Under the pieces are notes generated by a model. It did no database searches. It was not told the origin of the DNA and saw only the letters and a program-made list of their open reading frames with translations. A program made the translations under genes and the position numbers. DNA of 9,496 nt from Desulfobulbaceae bacterium UBA5123 (GTDB taxonomy: Bacteria; Desulfobacterota; Desulfobulbia; Desulfobulbales; UBA5123), in contig DHYT01000230.1 of the NCBI GenBank assembly GCA_002415465.1, forward strand, positions 1 through 9,496. Reading direction: 5' to 3'. Positions within the stretch are counted from its first letter, which is position 1; each line of letters opens with the position of its first letter. Of this stretch, positions 1 to 7,797 are shown piece after piece.

Positions 1-1152
1 ACCCGCGACCTCTGCGCCGCCATGCTCATGGACAGCGCCGCCATCCAGGAACGCGACGTGGAATACATCAACCGCAAGCACCGCGGCCCGCAGAAGAAGG
101 TGCCCTTCGAGCCGCTCTACACCAGGGAAGACGTGGTGAAGGCCATGGAGTCGTTCATCGGCCTGAGCTACAGCCACCGGCACCCCATCCTGCCCGGCGT
201 GGAACTCACCCTGGTGGACGCCGGCCACATGCTGGGCAGCGCCAACGTCATCCTCGACATCGACGACAAGGAGAGCGGCCGGAAATCGCGCCGGATCTTC
301 AGCGGCGACATCGGCCGGCCCGGTATCCCGATCATCCGCGACCCCGCGGTGCTCGCCGACGGCTGCGACCTCCTGATCATGGAGAGCACCTACGGCAACC
401 GGAGCCACCCCCCCTACCAGGAGGCGGAAGCGGAGCTGGCCCGGATCATCAACGACACGGCCGGACGGGGCGGCTCGGTACTGATCCCGGCCTTTGCCGT
501 GGGCCGCACCCAGCAGATCGTCTATTCGCTGCACAAGATGTTCAACGAGGGGGTGATCCCGCCGCTGCCCATCTACGTGGACAGCCCCCTGGCCACCCGG
601 GTCACCGACATCTTCCGGCTCCACCCCGAGGCCTACGACGCCGAAACCCGCGACTTTCTCCTCCGCGATGCCCACAACAACCCCTTCGGCTTCGAAACCC
701 TGCGCTACACCCGGGACGTGGAGGAGTCCAAAGAACTCTCGCTGCTCGCCCTGCCGGCGATCATCATCAGCGCCAGCGGCATGATGGAAAACGGCCGCAT
801 CCTCCACCACCTCAAACGCCGCATCGGCGACGACCGCAACACCATCCTGGTCACCGGCTGGCAGGCCCCGGACACCCTGGGCCGCCGCATCGTCGAGGGC
901 ACCCCCCTGGTGCCGATTCTGGGCCGCGACTACCCGCTGCGGGCCCGGGTGGAGGTGCTCACCGGCTTCAGCGGCCATGCCGACCGCCAGGAATTGCTTG
1001 ACTGGGCCGGAGCCATGCGGCTAAAACCACACCAGACCTTCATCGTCCACGGAGAGGAGGATGCAGCCCTGGCCCTGGCCGAGGGGCTCACCACCGAACT
1101 GGGCTTCACCGGGGTCGAAATTCCGGAGCCCCATCAGTCCTACACCCTCTGA
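1..1152 (+). CDS. Beta-CASP metallo-beta-lactamase RNA-processing protein (YSH1/COG1236-like), 5' truncated
   Basis: This is the C-terminal 383 residues of a metallo-beta-lactamase/beta-CASP protein, a family of zinc-dependent RNA endo/exonucleases related to CPSF-73. The frame is open from base 1 (TRDLCAAMLMD) and the first in-window ATG at 22 is internal. The N-terminal part with the HxHxDH zinc motif lies upstream; bacterial members are usually about 450-470 residues. Visible ligand motifs are the His in GHMLGSA (226-228), the Asp in FSGDIGR (307-309), the ESTYG motif A (382), the His of FSGHAD (976) and the His of IVHGEED (1048). The beta-CASP insert shows IPAFAVGRTQQ, YVDSPLA and SASGMMENGR. 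Family assignment is firm; the RNA substrate cannot be told. The antiporter gene follows 56 nt downstream with no terminator seen between them. Confidence 0.9.
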   Translation, partial: TRDLCAAMLMDSAAIQERDVEYINRKHRGPQKKVPFEPLYTREDVVKAMESFIGLSYSHRHPILPGVELTLVDAGHMLGSANVILDIDDKESGRKSRRIFSGDIGRPGIPIIRDPAVLADGCDLLIMESTYGNRSHPPYQEAEAELARIINDTAGRGGSVLIPAFAVGRTQQIVYSLHKMFNEGVIPPLPIYVDSPLATRVTDIFRLHPEAYDAETRDFLLRDAHNNPFGFETLRYTRDVEESKELSLLALPAIIISASGMMENGRILHHLKRRIGDDRNTILVTGWQAPDTLGRRIVEGTPLVPILGRDYPLRARVEVLTGFSGHADRQELLDWAGAMRLKPHQTFIVHGEEDAALALAEGLTTELGFTGVEIPEPHQSYTL

Positions 1153-1208
1153 TCGACACACCGCGCCACCTCCCCAAACCCTCAACCGGTAACCGCCGGA
1201 TAAGCCCC

Positions 1209-2213
1209 ATGCTCCTCAACTTCCTTCTGCTCGCAATCGGTATCGCCCTGCTCCTTGGCGGCGGCGAATTCATGGTCCGCGGCGCCTCGGCCCTGGCCCG
1301 AACCCTCGGGGTATCGTCCCTGATCATCGGCCTCACCGTGGTCGCCTTCGGCACCAGCGCGCCGGAGCTCGCCGTCAACATGATCGCCGCCATCAACGGC
1401 AGCGGCGACATCTCCTTCGGCAACATCATCGGCTCCAACATCGCCAACATCGGCCTCATCCTCGGCGTCGCCGCCCTGGTCAGGCCGCTTGAGATCCACA
1501 GTTCGGTGATCAACCGGGAGCTGCCGATGATGCTGCTGGCCTCGGCGGCGGCCGCCATCCTGGGTCTCGACCGCCTCCTCCGCGACACCCCCTCCGCCTA
1601 CGACCGCGCCGACGGCCTGCTGCTGCTGCTGCTCTTCTGCATCTTCATCCACTACACGGTAAGCGAGGTGCTGCGGCAAAGACGCGCGCACCCCGACGCC
1701 CTCTTTCAGGAGGCGGAGGAGCTGGCCGGCGCGGACGGCAGCGAAAAGGTCGGCCGCAACCTCTTTCTCACCGTGGCCGGCCTTGCGGCCCTGATCGGCG
1801 GCGGCCGCCTGACCGTTGACGCCGCCGTCTCCCTGGCCCAGGCCTTTCAGGTGCCCCAGGTGCTGATCGGCCTGACCATGGTCGCCATCGGCACCAGCCT
1901 GCCGGAACTGGTCACCTCGCTGGTCGCCACCTACCGGGGGCAGACCGACATCGCCATCGGCAACGTGATCGGCTCCAACATCTTCAACCTGCTCTTCGTG
2001 ATGGGGCTGAGCTCCACCACCGCGACGATTCCCGTCCCCGGCAACGGGGCGTTCGATCTCCTGGTAATGGCCTTGCTCTCCCTGCTGCTGCTGCCCTTCA
2101 CCATCACCCATCAGCGGCGCATCGTCCGCTGGGAAGGCGCGGTCCTCCTCCTCATCTACCTCGCCTACACCGCCTGGATCACTTTTTCCATGGGCTTTGC
2201 CGGCAGGGCTTGA
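1209..2213 (+). CDS. Calcium/sodium antiporter (YrbG-like, CaCA superfamily)
   Basis: This 334-residue inner-membrane cation exchanger would swap Ca2+ for Na+ (K+-dependent NCKX/YrbG branch). It shows the two inverted alpha-repeats of the superfamily. Alpha-1 has GTSAPE (residues 48-53) and GNIIGSN (71-77); alpha-2 has GTSLPE (228-233) and GNVIGSN (251-257). E53 and E233 are the expected ion-binding acids. Hydrophobic segments fill the rest, with a hydrophilic central loop around residues 150-185 (QRRAHPDALFQEAEELAG). The length fits the family (about 310-370). A run of five CTG codons (1617-1631) encodes a leucine stretch inside one membrane segment. The start at 1209 has only a weak GGA-type Shine-Dalgarno 8 nt upstream. 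It may be cotranscribed with the genes on either side. Confidence 0.92.
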   Translation: MLLNFLLLAIGIALLLGGGEFMVRGASALARTLGVSSLIIGLTVVAFGTSAPELAVNMIAAINGSGDISFGNIIGSNIANIGLILGVAALVRPLEIHSSVINRELPMMLLASAAAAILGLDRLLRDTPSAYDRADGLLLLLLFCIFIHYTVSEVLRQRRAHPDALFQEAEELAGADGSEKVGRNLFLTVAGLAALIGGGRLTVDAAVSLAQAFQVPQVLIGLTMVAIGTSLPELVTSLVATYRGQTDIAIGNVIGSNIFNLLFVMGLSSTTATIPVPGNGAFDLLVMALLSLLLLPFTITHQRRIVRWEGAVLLLIYLAYTAWITFSMGFAGRA

Positions 2214-2240
2214 CATCCCGGCCCCTGGCGGGGGCACAAT
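2205..2240 (+). promoter_or_regulatory. Possible sigma70-like promoter at the antiporter/MarC gap
   Basis: A perfect TTGACA -35 hexamer overlaps the stop codon of the antiporter gene. It is followed 19 nt later by CACAAT, a poor -10 at a long spacing, only a few bases before the MarC start codon. A transcript from here would be almost leaderless. It may be chance, and read-through from upstream is the simpler explanation. Confidence 0.2.
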
Positions 2241-2245
2241 AGCCT

Positions 2246-2845
2246 ATGACACTCTTCTCAGCAGCCCTGCTTCTTTTTCTGGTCATGGACCCGGTCGGCA
2301 ACATCCCGCTCTTCCTGGTCACCCTCCAGGGATACGGGGCCGAGCGGCAAAAACGGATCATCATCCGCGAACTCCTCTTCGCCCTCGCCGCCCTGATCCT
2401 CTTCCTCTTCAGCGGCCAATTCCTCCTCAAACTGCTCAACATCTCCGATTCGGCGCTGACCATGGCCGGCGGCATCATCCTCTTCCTCATCGCCATCAAG
2501 ATGATCTTCCCGGCCACCATGGGCGCCATGGCCCAGGACATGGATATCGAGGGCGAACCGTTCATCGTGCCGCTGGCGATTCCCTTCATCGCCGGCCCCT
2601 CGGCGCTGGCGGCGGTCCTCTTCATCGTCAGCCGCGACACCGCCCGCTGGCCGGAATGGCTCGGAGCCATCCTCATCGCCTGGCTGGCCAGCGGCATCAT
2701 CCTCTTCGCGGCCAACCACCTGAGCGGTTATCTCGGCAAACGGGGGATCATCGCCATCGAACGCCTGATGGGGATGATCCTCACCGCCATCGCGGTTGAG
2801 ATGATCATGAACGGCATCAATCAGTTCCTGCTCTGCCTGCCGTAA
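2246..2845 (+). CDS. MarC family integral membrane protein
   Basis: This 199-residue, very hydrophobic protein has the usual MarC/YchE/YhgN length of about 200 and about six membrane helices. Recognisable family signatures are the N-terminal LFLVMDPVGNIPLFL, the middle GGIILFLIAIKM and the PLAIPFIAGPSAL segment near residues 110-122. MarC proteins were once linked to multiple antibiotic resistance, but that role was not upheld and the true substrate is unknown. The gene starts 32 nt after the antiporter. Its Shine-Dalgarno is weak, with a G-rich stretch about 12 nt upstream. No U-tract terminator follows; only a GC-rich hairpin lies downstream. Confidence 0.9.
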   Translation: MTLFSAALLLFLVMDPVGNIPLFLVTLQGYGAERQKRIIIRELLFALAALILFLFSGQFLLKLLNISDSALTMAGGIILFLIAIKMIFPATMGAMAQDMDIEGEPFIVPLAIPFIAGPSALAAVLFIVSRDTARWPEWLGAILIAWLASGIILFAANHLSGYLGKRGIIAIERLMGMILTAIAVEMIMNGINQFLLCLP

Positions 2846-2877
2846 CCGGAGATCCCGCGCAAAGAGGGCGCGGCAGG
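2836..2877 (+). other. GC-rich inverted repeat just after the MarC gene, no U-tract
   Basis: CCTGCCG (2836-2842) can pair with CGGCAGG (2871-2877). Inside it, CCGCGC (2855-2860) can pair with GCGCGG (2868-2873) across a 7-nt loop; the two pairings overlap and compete. There is no run of T after either, so this is not a standard intrinsic terminator. It could slow RNA polymerase or protect the transcript end. Confidence 0.3.
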
Positions 2878-2886
2878 ACGCGGACG

Positions 2887-2914
2887 TTGACATCCGCGGA
2901 CAATTTTATATAAA
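2887..2914 (+). promoter_or_regulatory. Sigma70-type promoter for the haem-motif hybrid kinase
   Basis: TTGACA (2887-2892) and TATAAA (2909-2914) are separated by 16 nt in a distinctly AT-rich island within GC-rich DNA. A transcript starting near 2921 would have a leader of about 85 nt before the kinase start at 3006. An imperfect operator-like repeat, GCGGA (2880-2884) and TCCGC (2893-2897), straddles the -35 hexamer and could bind a regulator. The hexamers and spacing are visible; use in the cell is inferred. Confidence 0.6.
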
Positions 2915-2994
2915 TAATTATCAACCGCAGACGTGATTGCTCCTCAGGCCTTCGGGTCAGGCCATGACCACGGCGCACCCAAAACCATCACGCC

Positions 2995-3004
2995 AGGGAG
3001 GGGG
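2995..3004 (+). promoter_or_regulatory. Shine-Dalgarno that fixes the kinase start at 3006
   Basis: A strong purine tract, AGGGAGGGGG, ends just before ATG 3006 (GGAG is 5 nt from the start). The upstream in-frame start at 2937 has no comparable site. Its extra 23 residues are also polar and would precede the membrane anchor, so 3006 is preferred. Confidence 0.75.
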
Positions 3005-3005
3005 A

Positions 3006-5126
3006 ATGAAAACCCTCGGAACCAAGCTTTTCTGCTATATCACGCTCTTCATCTCCATCTTCTTTTCATTTCTCTTCTACGAGCACTACCAGATCTCAAA
3101 CCGCAACATCACCGAACTGCTCGGACAGCAGGCGCATCTCGCCCTCAATTTCGAGATAGCCGTCCGCAAGTATGTGGGCGACAAGATCCGCCCGGTGATG
3201 TATCGGCTGGTTGGCAAGGAAGAGTTTATTCCGGAAACCATGTCCACCTCCTTTGTCGCCTGCGAGGTCTTCAACGAGGTCAAAAAGGAATTTCCGGACA
3301 TGATCCTGAAATTCTCCTCCGACAACCCCCGCAACCCCAACAACCAGGCCAGCCCCGAAGAACTGAAGATCATCCGATTCTTTAACCGGAACCCCACGGT
3401 CACCACCTGGTCCGGCATCGTCACCATCGCCGGCAAGAAGTACATGGCCCGCTTCAATGCCCGCCGGATGGAGGAATCCTGCCTGCACTGCCACGGCGTC
3501 CCGGAGCATGCGCCGGCCTCGCTGATCAAGCGTTACGGCGACAAGGCCGGCTTCCACCGCCCGCTGGGCGAGGTCATCGCCCTGGACACGGTGGCCATCC
3601 CCCTCCAGATCGTCGAGAAAAACGTCTGGAACGATTTCCGCGACAACCTGCTGATCCTGGCCGGCGGCATCCTCATCCTGATCATCACCATCTATTTTGT
3701 CGTGCAGCGGCTGATCACCCGGCGGCTTCTTTCCATCTCCGAACATTTCAGCCAAAGCGCCGCCAAGGATAACGACATCTTCATCGCCCCGCTGGACCAG
3801 AGCGGGGACGACGAAATCAGCCTGCTTGCCAGCAACTTCAACAAGCTGACCAAAAGCCAGCACGACATGTATCTCTCCCTGCAGGAAGAGATACACACCA
3901 GCACCAAAATCAACGAGCAGTTGCAGACGGAGATGGAGGAGCGCAAAAAACTCGAGGAGAAACTCCGCCAGTCCCAGAAGATGGAGGCCATCGGCACCCT
4001 CGCCGGCGGCATCGCCCACGATTTCAACAACATCCTCACCCCCATCCTCGGCTACTCCGAACTGCTGAATCTGAGCACCGCCGACAACTCGCCGCAAAAG
4101 ACAAAGATCCTGGAAATCGTCAAGGCCTCCAAGCGCGCCAAGGAGCTGATCCGGCAGATCCTCACCTTCAGCCGCCAGGGAGAACACAAGTTCCAGCAGA
4201 TACAGCTGCAGACCATCACCAAGGAAGCGTTGAAACTGCTGCGCTCCTCGATTCCCACCAGCATCGAGATCAAGCAGCGGATCAATCCGAATTGCAGCCT
4301 GGTGATGGCCGATCCCACCCAGATTCATCAGATCTTGATGAATCTCTGCACCAACGCCTACCATGCCATGCGTGAAACCGGCGGCACCTTGGGGGTTTCC
4401 CTCGACGAGGTGATCATCAGCGAGGGTGACTATGTCGAGAACATCGCCCTGATCCCCGGCAAATACGTCAAGCTGGAGGTGAGCGACACCGGCGTCGGCA
4501 TGGACAAGGAGACCCAGCAGCGCATCTTCGACCCCTACTTCACCACCAAGAAGAAAGGGGAGGGGACCGGCCTCGGGCTGGCGGTGGTCCACGGCATCGT
4601 CAAGGGCCATAACGGCCACATCACCGTCTACAGCGAGCCTGGGCACGGGGCGGTCTTCCATATCTATTTCCCCACCATCGAGGCCGCCGCCGAGGCGTTC
4701 GAGAGCAACATCAAGGACCTGCATATCCCTCCCGGCCACAACGAGCGCATCTTGATCGTCGACGACGAAACATCCATCGTCGAGGTCAACCGCGACATCC
4801 TCGAAAACCTCGACTATCATGTGACATCGTTCACCGACAGCCAGGCGGCGCTGAACGAATTCCGCGACAACCCCGACGGCTACGACCTGGTCATCACCGA
4901 CTTGACCATGCCCCACCTCACGGGCATCGACCTGACCAGGGAGATAATGGCGATTCGCCCGGACCTGCCGGTTATTCTCTGCACCGGCCACAGCGAATTC
5001 CTGAACAAGGAAGGCGCCATGGCAATCGGCATCCGCGAATATGCCATGAAACCTATCACCATTGCCAACCTGGCCCGGATCGTGCGCAGGGTGCTCGATG
5101 AAGGGCAGACCGCCGCGCCCCGGTAA
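3006..5126 (+). CDS. Membrane hybrid histidine kinase with periplasmic DUF3365 (Tll0287-like) haem-motif sensor and C-terminal receiver
   Basis: This 706-residue sensor kinase starts MKTLGTK. An upstream in-frame ATG at 2937 is less likely. Domain order: TM1 (about 8-25), a periplasmic DUF3365/Tll0287-like domain (about 30-205) with CLHCH at 159-163 (a CxxCH haem c attachment motif), TM2 (about 214-236), HAMP, a coiled coil (about 290-325), HisKA with H338 in GGIAHDFNN, HATPase with N450, DTGVGM from D494 and the GTGLGL box near 520, and a receiver (about 582-700). The receiver is complete: acidic pair D586/D587, phosphoacceptor D632, T660 and K682. It should sense a redox state or gas ligand outside the membrane through covalent haem and pass phosphate from H338 to D632. 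No output regulator is nearby, so a separate Hpt protein or regulator is expected. It has its own promoter and stands alone between the MarC and MCP genes. Confidence 0.93.
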   Translation: MKTLGTKLFCYITLFISIFFSFLFYEHYQISNRNITELLGQQAHLALNFEIAVRKYVGDKIRPVMYRLVGKEEFIPETMSTSFVACEVFNEVKKEFPDMILKFSSDNPRNPNNQASPEELKIIRFFNRNPTVTTWSGIVTIAGKKYMARFNARRMEESCLHCHGVPEHAPASLIKRYGDKAGFHRPLGEVIALDTVAIPLQIVEKNVWNDFRDNLLILAGGILILIITIYFVVQRLITRRLLSISEHFSQSAAKDNDIFIAPLDQSGDDEISLLASNFNKLTKSQHDMYLSLQEEIHTSTKINEQLQTEMEERKKLEEKLRQSQKMEAIGTLAGGIAHDFNNILTPILGYSELLNLSTADNSPQKTKILEIVKASKRAKELIRQILTFSRQGEHKFQQIQLQTITKEALKLLRSSIPTSIEIKQRINPNCSLVMADPTQIHQILMNLCTNAYHAMRETGGTLGVSLDEVIISEGDYVENIALIPGKYVKLEVSDTGVGMDKETQQRIFDPYFTTKKKGEGTGLGLAVVHGIVKGHNGHITVYSEPGHGAVFHIYFPTIEAAAEAFESNIKDLHIPPGHNERILIVDDETSIVEVNRDILENLDYHVTSFTDSQAALNEFRDNPDGYDLVITDLTMPHLTGIDLTREIMAIRPDLPVILCTGHSEFLNKEGAMAIGIREYAMKPITIANLARIVRRVLDEGQTAAPR

Positions 5127-5310
5127 ACCTGCCGGCCACCAGGATACGACAAAACCGCCAACCTCCGCGCCTTGAACGCCGGGCGACCCATCGCAACAGG
5201 AAGGGCCGCCAACGACTTTCATCGTTATTACAGGATGTTAACCAACAACACGAGCAAGACGATATCCACTCCGATTCCCAATATTCTGCGAGCAAACCCG
5301 CCCGAAAATG

Positions 5311-5319
5311 TGGTAAACT
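5311..5319 (+). promoter_or_regulatory. Extended -10 promoter candidate for the MCP gene
   Basis: TGG (5311-5313) directly precedes TAAACT (5314-5319), an extended -10 arrangement. The region 17 nt upstream (AGCAAA) is a poor -35, as extended -10 promoters tolerate. Transcription would begin near 5326, about 43 nt before the start codon. No FliA (sigma28) or sigma54 consensus fits here at correct spacing. Confidence 0.35.
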
Positions 5320-5357
5320 GCGACTTGCATGTTTAAATTTTGAACCCAGAAATCAAC

Positions 5358-5362
5358 AGGAA
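5358..5362 (+). promoter_or_regulatory. Ribosome binding site of the MCP gene
   Basis: AGGAA lies 6 nt before ATG 5369, and the encoded protein begins with a short N-terminus followed by TM1. This supports 5369 as the start. Confidence 0.6.
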
Positions 5363-5368
5363 CCGTCA

Positions 5369-7045
5369 ATGCAACCAAACACCTTAAGCGTCCAACGCAT
5401 GCTGGGCTACGGCTTCGGCCTGGCCCTGGCCCTTCTCATCGCCCTCGGCACCGTTTCCATCTGGCAATTCGGCCAGAACGAGGCCAACGTCGTCATGATG
5501 GCGGAAAGCGACATCCCCATCGCTCTCGCCCTGGATGACTTGGTCATCGACCTGCTCGAACAACGCCGCTGCGAAAAGGACCTTCTGCTCAACATCGGCA
5601 ACCCGGACAAACAGGCGGGGTATCTGAAAAAATTCAATGAGGTGGCCGAGCGGACCCAGGGGACCATCGCCCTGGTGACAGCCAAGATGGCCCAGGACGA
5701 AGACATCAGCCCGGAAATCCGGCAAAACGCCAAAAAAATGACCGCCCTGGCGCAAACCTACCAGGAACGGTTTCTCGCCATTGCCCAACAAATCCAGAAC
5801 GATCCGGAAATCACCCCCCAGGCGGGCAACGGGCAGCTAGGCGATTTGAAACAGACCATTCACGAATTCGAGGAGATCATCAAGGCGAGCAAAGCGGCAG
5901 CCAAGGAAATGATCAAGGCGACCTCGCAGGAATCCCTGGACAGCATCAATCAGATCCGGCTGATCCTGCAACTCGCGCTCCTGGCAAGCGCGGCACTCCT
6001 GATCCTGGTCGGTTTCCTGGTCGGGCGGAAGATCGGCGCCCCCCTGCGCCATGCCGTCGGCGCAATCACCGACAGCACCGGGCATCTGGGCAACGCCGCC
6101 CGGGAACTCACCTCCGGCAGCCAGCGGCTGGCCGAGGGTGCCTCCGAGCAGGCCGCCTCGGTGGAGGAAACATCGGCCTCCATGGCCGAGATCTCGGCCC
6201 AGGTCAAACAGAACGCCGACAACTCCTCGCAGGCCGACCGGATCATGAAGGAAACCGCCGCCATCGTCAGCGAGGCGCGGCAATCCATGGGCGAGCTGGC
6301 CACCTCCATGGATGACATCGCCAAGGCCAGCGAGGAAACCTTCAAGATCGTCAAGACCATCGACGACATCTCCTTCCAGACCAACCTTCTCGCCCTCAAT
6401 GCGGCCGTCGAGGCGGCGCGGGCCGGCGAGGCCGGCGCCGGTTTCGCGGTGGTGGCCGATGAGGTCCGCAACCTGGCGATGCGGGCGGCCGAGGCCTCCA
6501 AAAACACCGCCGCCCTGATTGAGGAGACCGTCACCAAGATCAAGGGCGGGGTGCAACTGGTGGGCAGAACCTCCGAGAAATTCGCCGGGGTGTCCGACAG
6601 CACCGCCAAGGTGGCGACCCTGATGAGCGAAATCGATGTGGCTTCCACGGAACAGGCAAACGGGGTCGAACAGGTGAGTACCACCATGCAGGAGATGAGC
6701 TCGCTGACCCAGTCCATTGCCGCCAACGCCGAGGAATCGGCCGGAGTGGCCGAGGAGATGGACGCCCAGGCCCGCGCCTTGATGCAGGCCACCGCAGAGC
6801 TTTCCAGCCTGGCCGGGATGACCGGGGCCACCGGGATGGCCGCCAAGGAAAAAACCGGCCGCGACACCAAGCTGCGCCGCCCGCCGCTGCCGTCGCCCGC
6901 TACGGCCGCAGGCCAGAAACCAGTGCCGCGGCTGCCCCCGGCCAAGAAGACAGGCAAGCCGCAACCGCCGCCCTCCACGGTCGGCAAGAAGCCATCCGAG
7001 GTTATTCCTTTCGGCGACGAAGGGGGGGATTTCGAAGACTTTTAA
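5369..7045 (+). CDS. Methyl-accepting chemotaxis protein with a C-terminal tether pentapeptide
   Basis: This 558-residue transmembrane chemoreceptor has TM1 (about 12-34), a periplasmic helical ligand-binding domain (about 35-198, 4-helix-bundle type by size and helix-rich composition), TM2 (about 199-219), a HAMP-like region that is not strongly conserved, and the cytoplasmic signalling coiled coil (about 250-480). The CheA/CheW-binding hairpin tip is clear: [20 protein letters not shown] begins at 332, followed by [13 protein letters not shown]. Glu/Gln-rich stretches such as [15 protein letters not shown] are likely methylation sites. From about 485 a Pro/Lys/Ala-rich flexible tail leads to the final residues DFEDF, which fit the x-aromatic-x-x-aromatic consensus of CheR/CheB docking pentapeptides. 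The ligand cannot be predicted. No cheA, cheW or cheR is in the window; a CheB-domain gene is convergent just downstream. Expression is probably monocistronic, bounded by its own promoter candidate and a strong terminator. Confidence 0.93.
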   Translation: MQPNTLSVQRMLGYGFGLALALLIALGTVSIWQFGQNEANVVMMAESDIPIALALDDLVIDLLEQRRCEKDLLLNIGNPDKQAGYLKKFNEVAERTQGTIALVTAKMAQDEDISPEIRQNAKKMTALAQTYQERFLAIAQQIQNDPEITPQAGNGQLGDLKQTIHEFEEIIKASKAAAKEMIKATSQESLDSINQIRLILQLALLASAALLILVGFLVGRKIGAPLRHAVGAITDSTGHLGNAARELTSGSQRLAEGASEQAASVEETSASMAEISAQVKQNADNSSQADRIMKETAAIVSEARQSMGELATSMDDIAKASEETFKIVKTIDDISFQTNLLALNAAVEAARAGEAGAGFAVVADEVRNLAMRAAEASKNTAALIEETVTKIKGGVQLVGRTSEKFAGVSDSTAKVATLMSEIDVASTEQANGVEQVSTTMQEMSSLTQSIAANAEESAGVAEEMDAQARALMQATAELSSLAGMTGATGMAAKEKTGRDTKLRRPPLPSPATAAGQKPVPRLPPAKKTGKPQPPPSTVGKKPSEVIPFGDEGGDFEDF

Positions 7046-7074
7046 GCCCTTGCGCCTCCACCCGTCGGGTCATT

Positions 7075-7114
7075 AAAAAAGGGAGCGCGTCCGCTGGGAC
7101 GCGCTCCCTTTTTT
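7075..7114. terminator. Bidirectional intrinsic terminator between convergent genes
   Basis: A perfect 12-bp stem, GGGAGCGCGTCC (7081-7092) with GGACGCGCTCCC (7097-7108), closes a GCTG loop. It is flanked by six A before and six T after, so both strands give a GC-rich hairpin followed by a U-tract. It sits 29 nt after the MCP stop and 52 nt beyond the end of the minus-strand CheB gene, and should end transcription from both sides. Confidence 0.93.
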
Positions 7115-7166
7115 GTTGATTCCAGGCGGGCAAAGGCGCTGCCGCTCCGGTGAACGGCAACGGGCA

Positions 7167-7742
7167 TCACCGCGCGCCGAGCGCGGCCAGCAACCGGCCG
7201 ATCTCGTCCACCGCCAACACTTGATCCACCGCCACCGCCGCGATGGCCGCGCGGGGCATGCAATCGGCAACGGCGGTGGCGGGATCCTGCGCCACCGCCA
7301 GTCCGCCCCGCTCCTTGATCATCCGCAGACCGTCTGCGCCGTCGTTGTTGGCGCCGGTGAGCACCACCCCCACCAGTCGTGACCCGTACGCCTCGGCCGC
7401 GCTTGCAAACAGCACATCCACGGAGGGCCGCGAGAACTGCACCCGCTCGTCCACGGAGAGCGCCAGCGTCAGATCCTTTTCCACCAGCAGGTGATAGTTG
7501 GGAGGGGCAAAATAGATATGGCCGCCGGCAATGACTTCCTTTTCATCGGCCGCCTTGACCGGCAGCGGACACCGCTCGCCGAGATGCAGGAAAAATCCGT
7601 CATCCTGCTGGGGATGCAGGTGCTGGGCAACGAGGACCGGCAAGGGATAGCCCGCCGGCAAGTGGGAGAAGATCCGCGCCAGGGCGGCCATGCCGCCACA
7701 CGACGCGCCAATGACTACCGCATCATACATCAGGCTTCGCAT
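7167..7742 (-). CDS. Stand-alone CheB-type protein-glutamate methylesterase domain
   Basis: This is a single CheB catalytic domain (191 residues from the preferred start) with no receiver, unlike classical CheB of about 350 residues. The catalytic triad is intact: S14 in VVIGASCGG, H41 in VAQHLHP and D134 in LTGANNDGADG. It should hydrolyse glutamyl methyl esters (and deamidate Gln) on chemoreceptors or receptor-like partners in the cytoplasm. The start at 7742 (MRSLMYDAVVIG) is preferred because GGCGGG lies 6 nt upstream. ATG 7787 would add 15 residues without a clear Shine-Dalgarno, and ATG 7730 is also possible. It follows the hybrid kinase on the same strand (55 nt gap, or 10 nt with the 7787 start) and is probably cotranscribed. 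Lacking its own receiver, it may be controlled by the kinase's receivers (inference). No CheR partner is seen here. Confidence 0.9.
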   Translation of the reverse strand: MRSLMYDAVVIGASCGGMAALARIFSHLPAGYPLPVLVAQHLHPQQDDGFFLHLGERCPLPVKAADEKEVIAGGHIYFAPPNYHLLVEKDLTLALSVDERVQFSRPSVDVLFASAAEAYGSRLVGVVLTGANNDGADGLRMIKERGGLAVAQDPATAVADCMPRAAIAAVAVDQVLAVDEIGRLLAALGAR

Positions 7743-7797
7743 ATCATACCCGCCATAACGGAGAACGGCGTCCGCAGCCAACGCCATCGCGCCGCGA

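Larger units (their letters stand above)
5127..5368. other. Intergenic region before the MCP gene
   Basis: This 242-nt stretch shows no convincing small gene and no intrinsic terminator after the kinase. A short hairpin (AACGA 5211-5215 with TCGTT 5222-5226) lacks a U-tract. Base composition becomes more AT-rich towards 5300-5360, where the MCP promoter candidate lies. Confidence 0.5.

Noticed and set aside
1182..2237. Antisense open frame (351 codons) rich in Gly, Asp and Gln
   Set aside because: It lies opposite the antiporter. The Gln run is only the complement of the CTG leucine codons, and there is no recognisable domain.
2836..2877. Terminator after the MarC gene
   Set aside because: The hairpins are GC-rich but no T-run follows, so it is kept only as an inverted repeat.
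2937..3005. Earlier kinase start at 2937
   Set aside because: It has no Shine-Dalgarno and adds a polar extension before the membrane anchor. ATG 3006 has a strong purine-rich site.
3096..5222. Long open frame (708 codons) antisense to the hybrid kinase
   Set aside because: It is a codon-bias shadow of a GC-rich gene: the composition is repetitive Gly/Asp/Val/Leu, there are no domains, and the plus strand encodes an unmistakable kinase.
5311..5330. Possible sigma54 site (TGG followed by TTGC) before the MCP gene
   Set aside because: TGG and TTGC are 11 nt apart, whereas the -24/-12 consensus needs 8 nt between them.
5314..5345. Possible FliA (sigma28) promoter starting at TAAA
   Set aside because: The -10 position 15 nt downstream reads TTAAATTT, not close to GCCGATAA.
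5837..6987. Two long antisense frames opposite the MCP gene
   Set aside because: Both are low-complexity Gly/His/Leu or Ser/Ala-rich translations of the opposite strand. The plus-strand MCP has all expected motifs.
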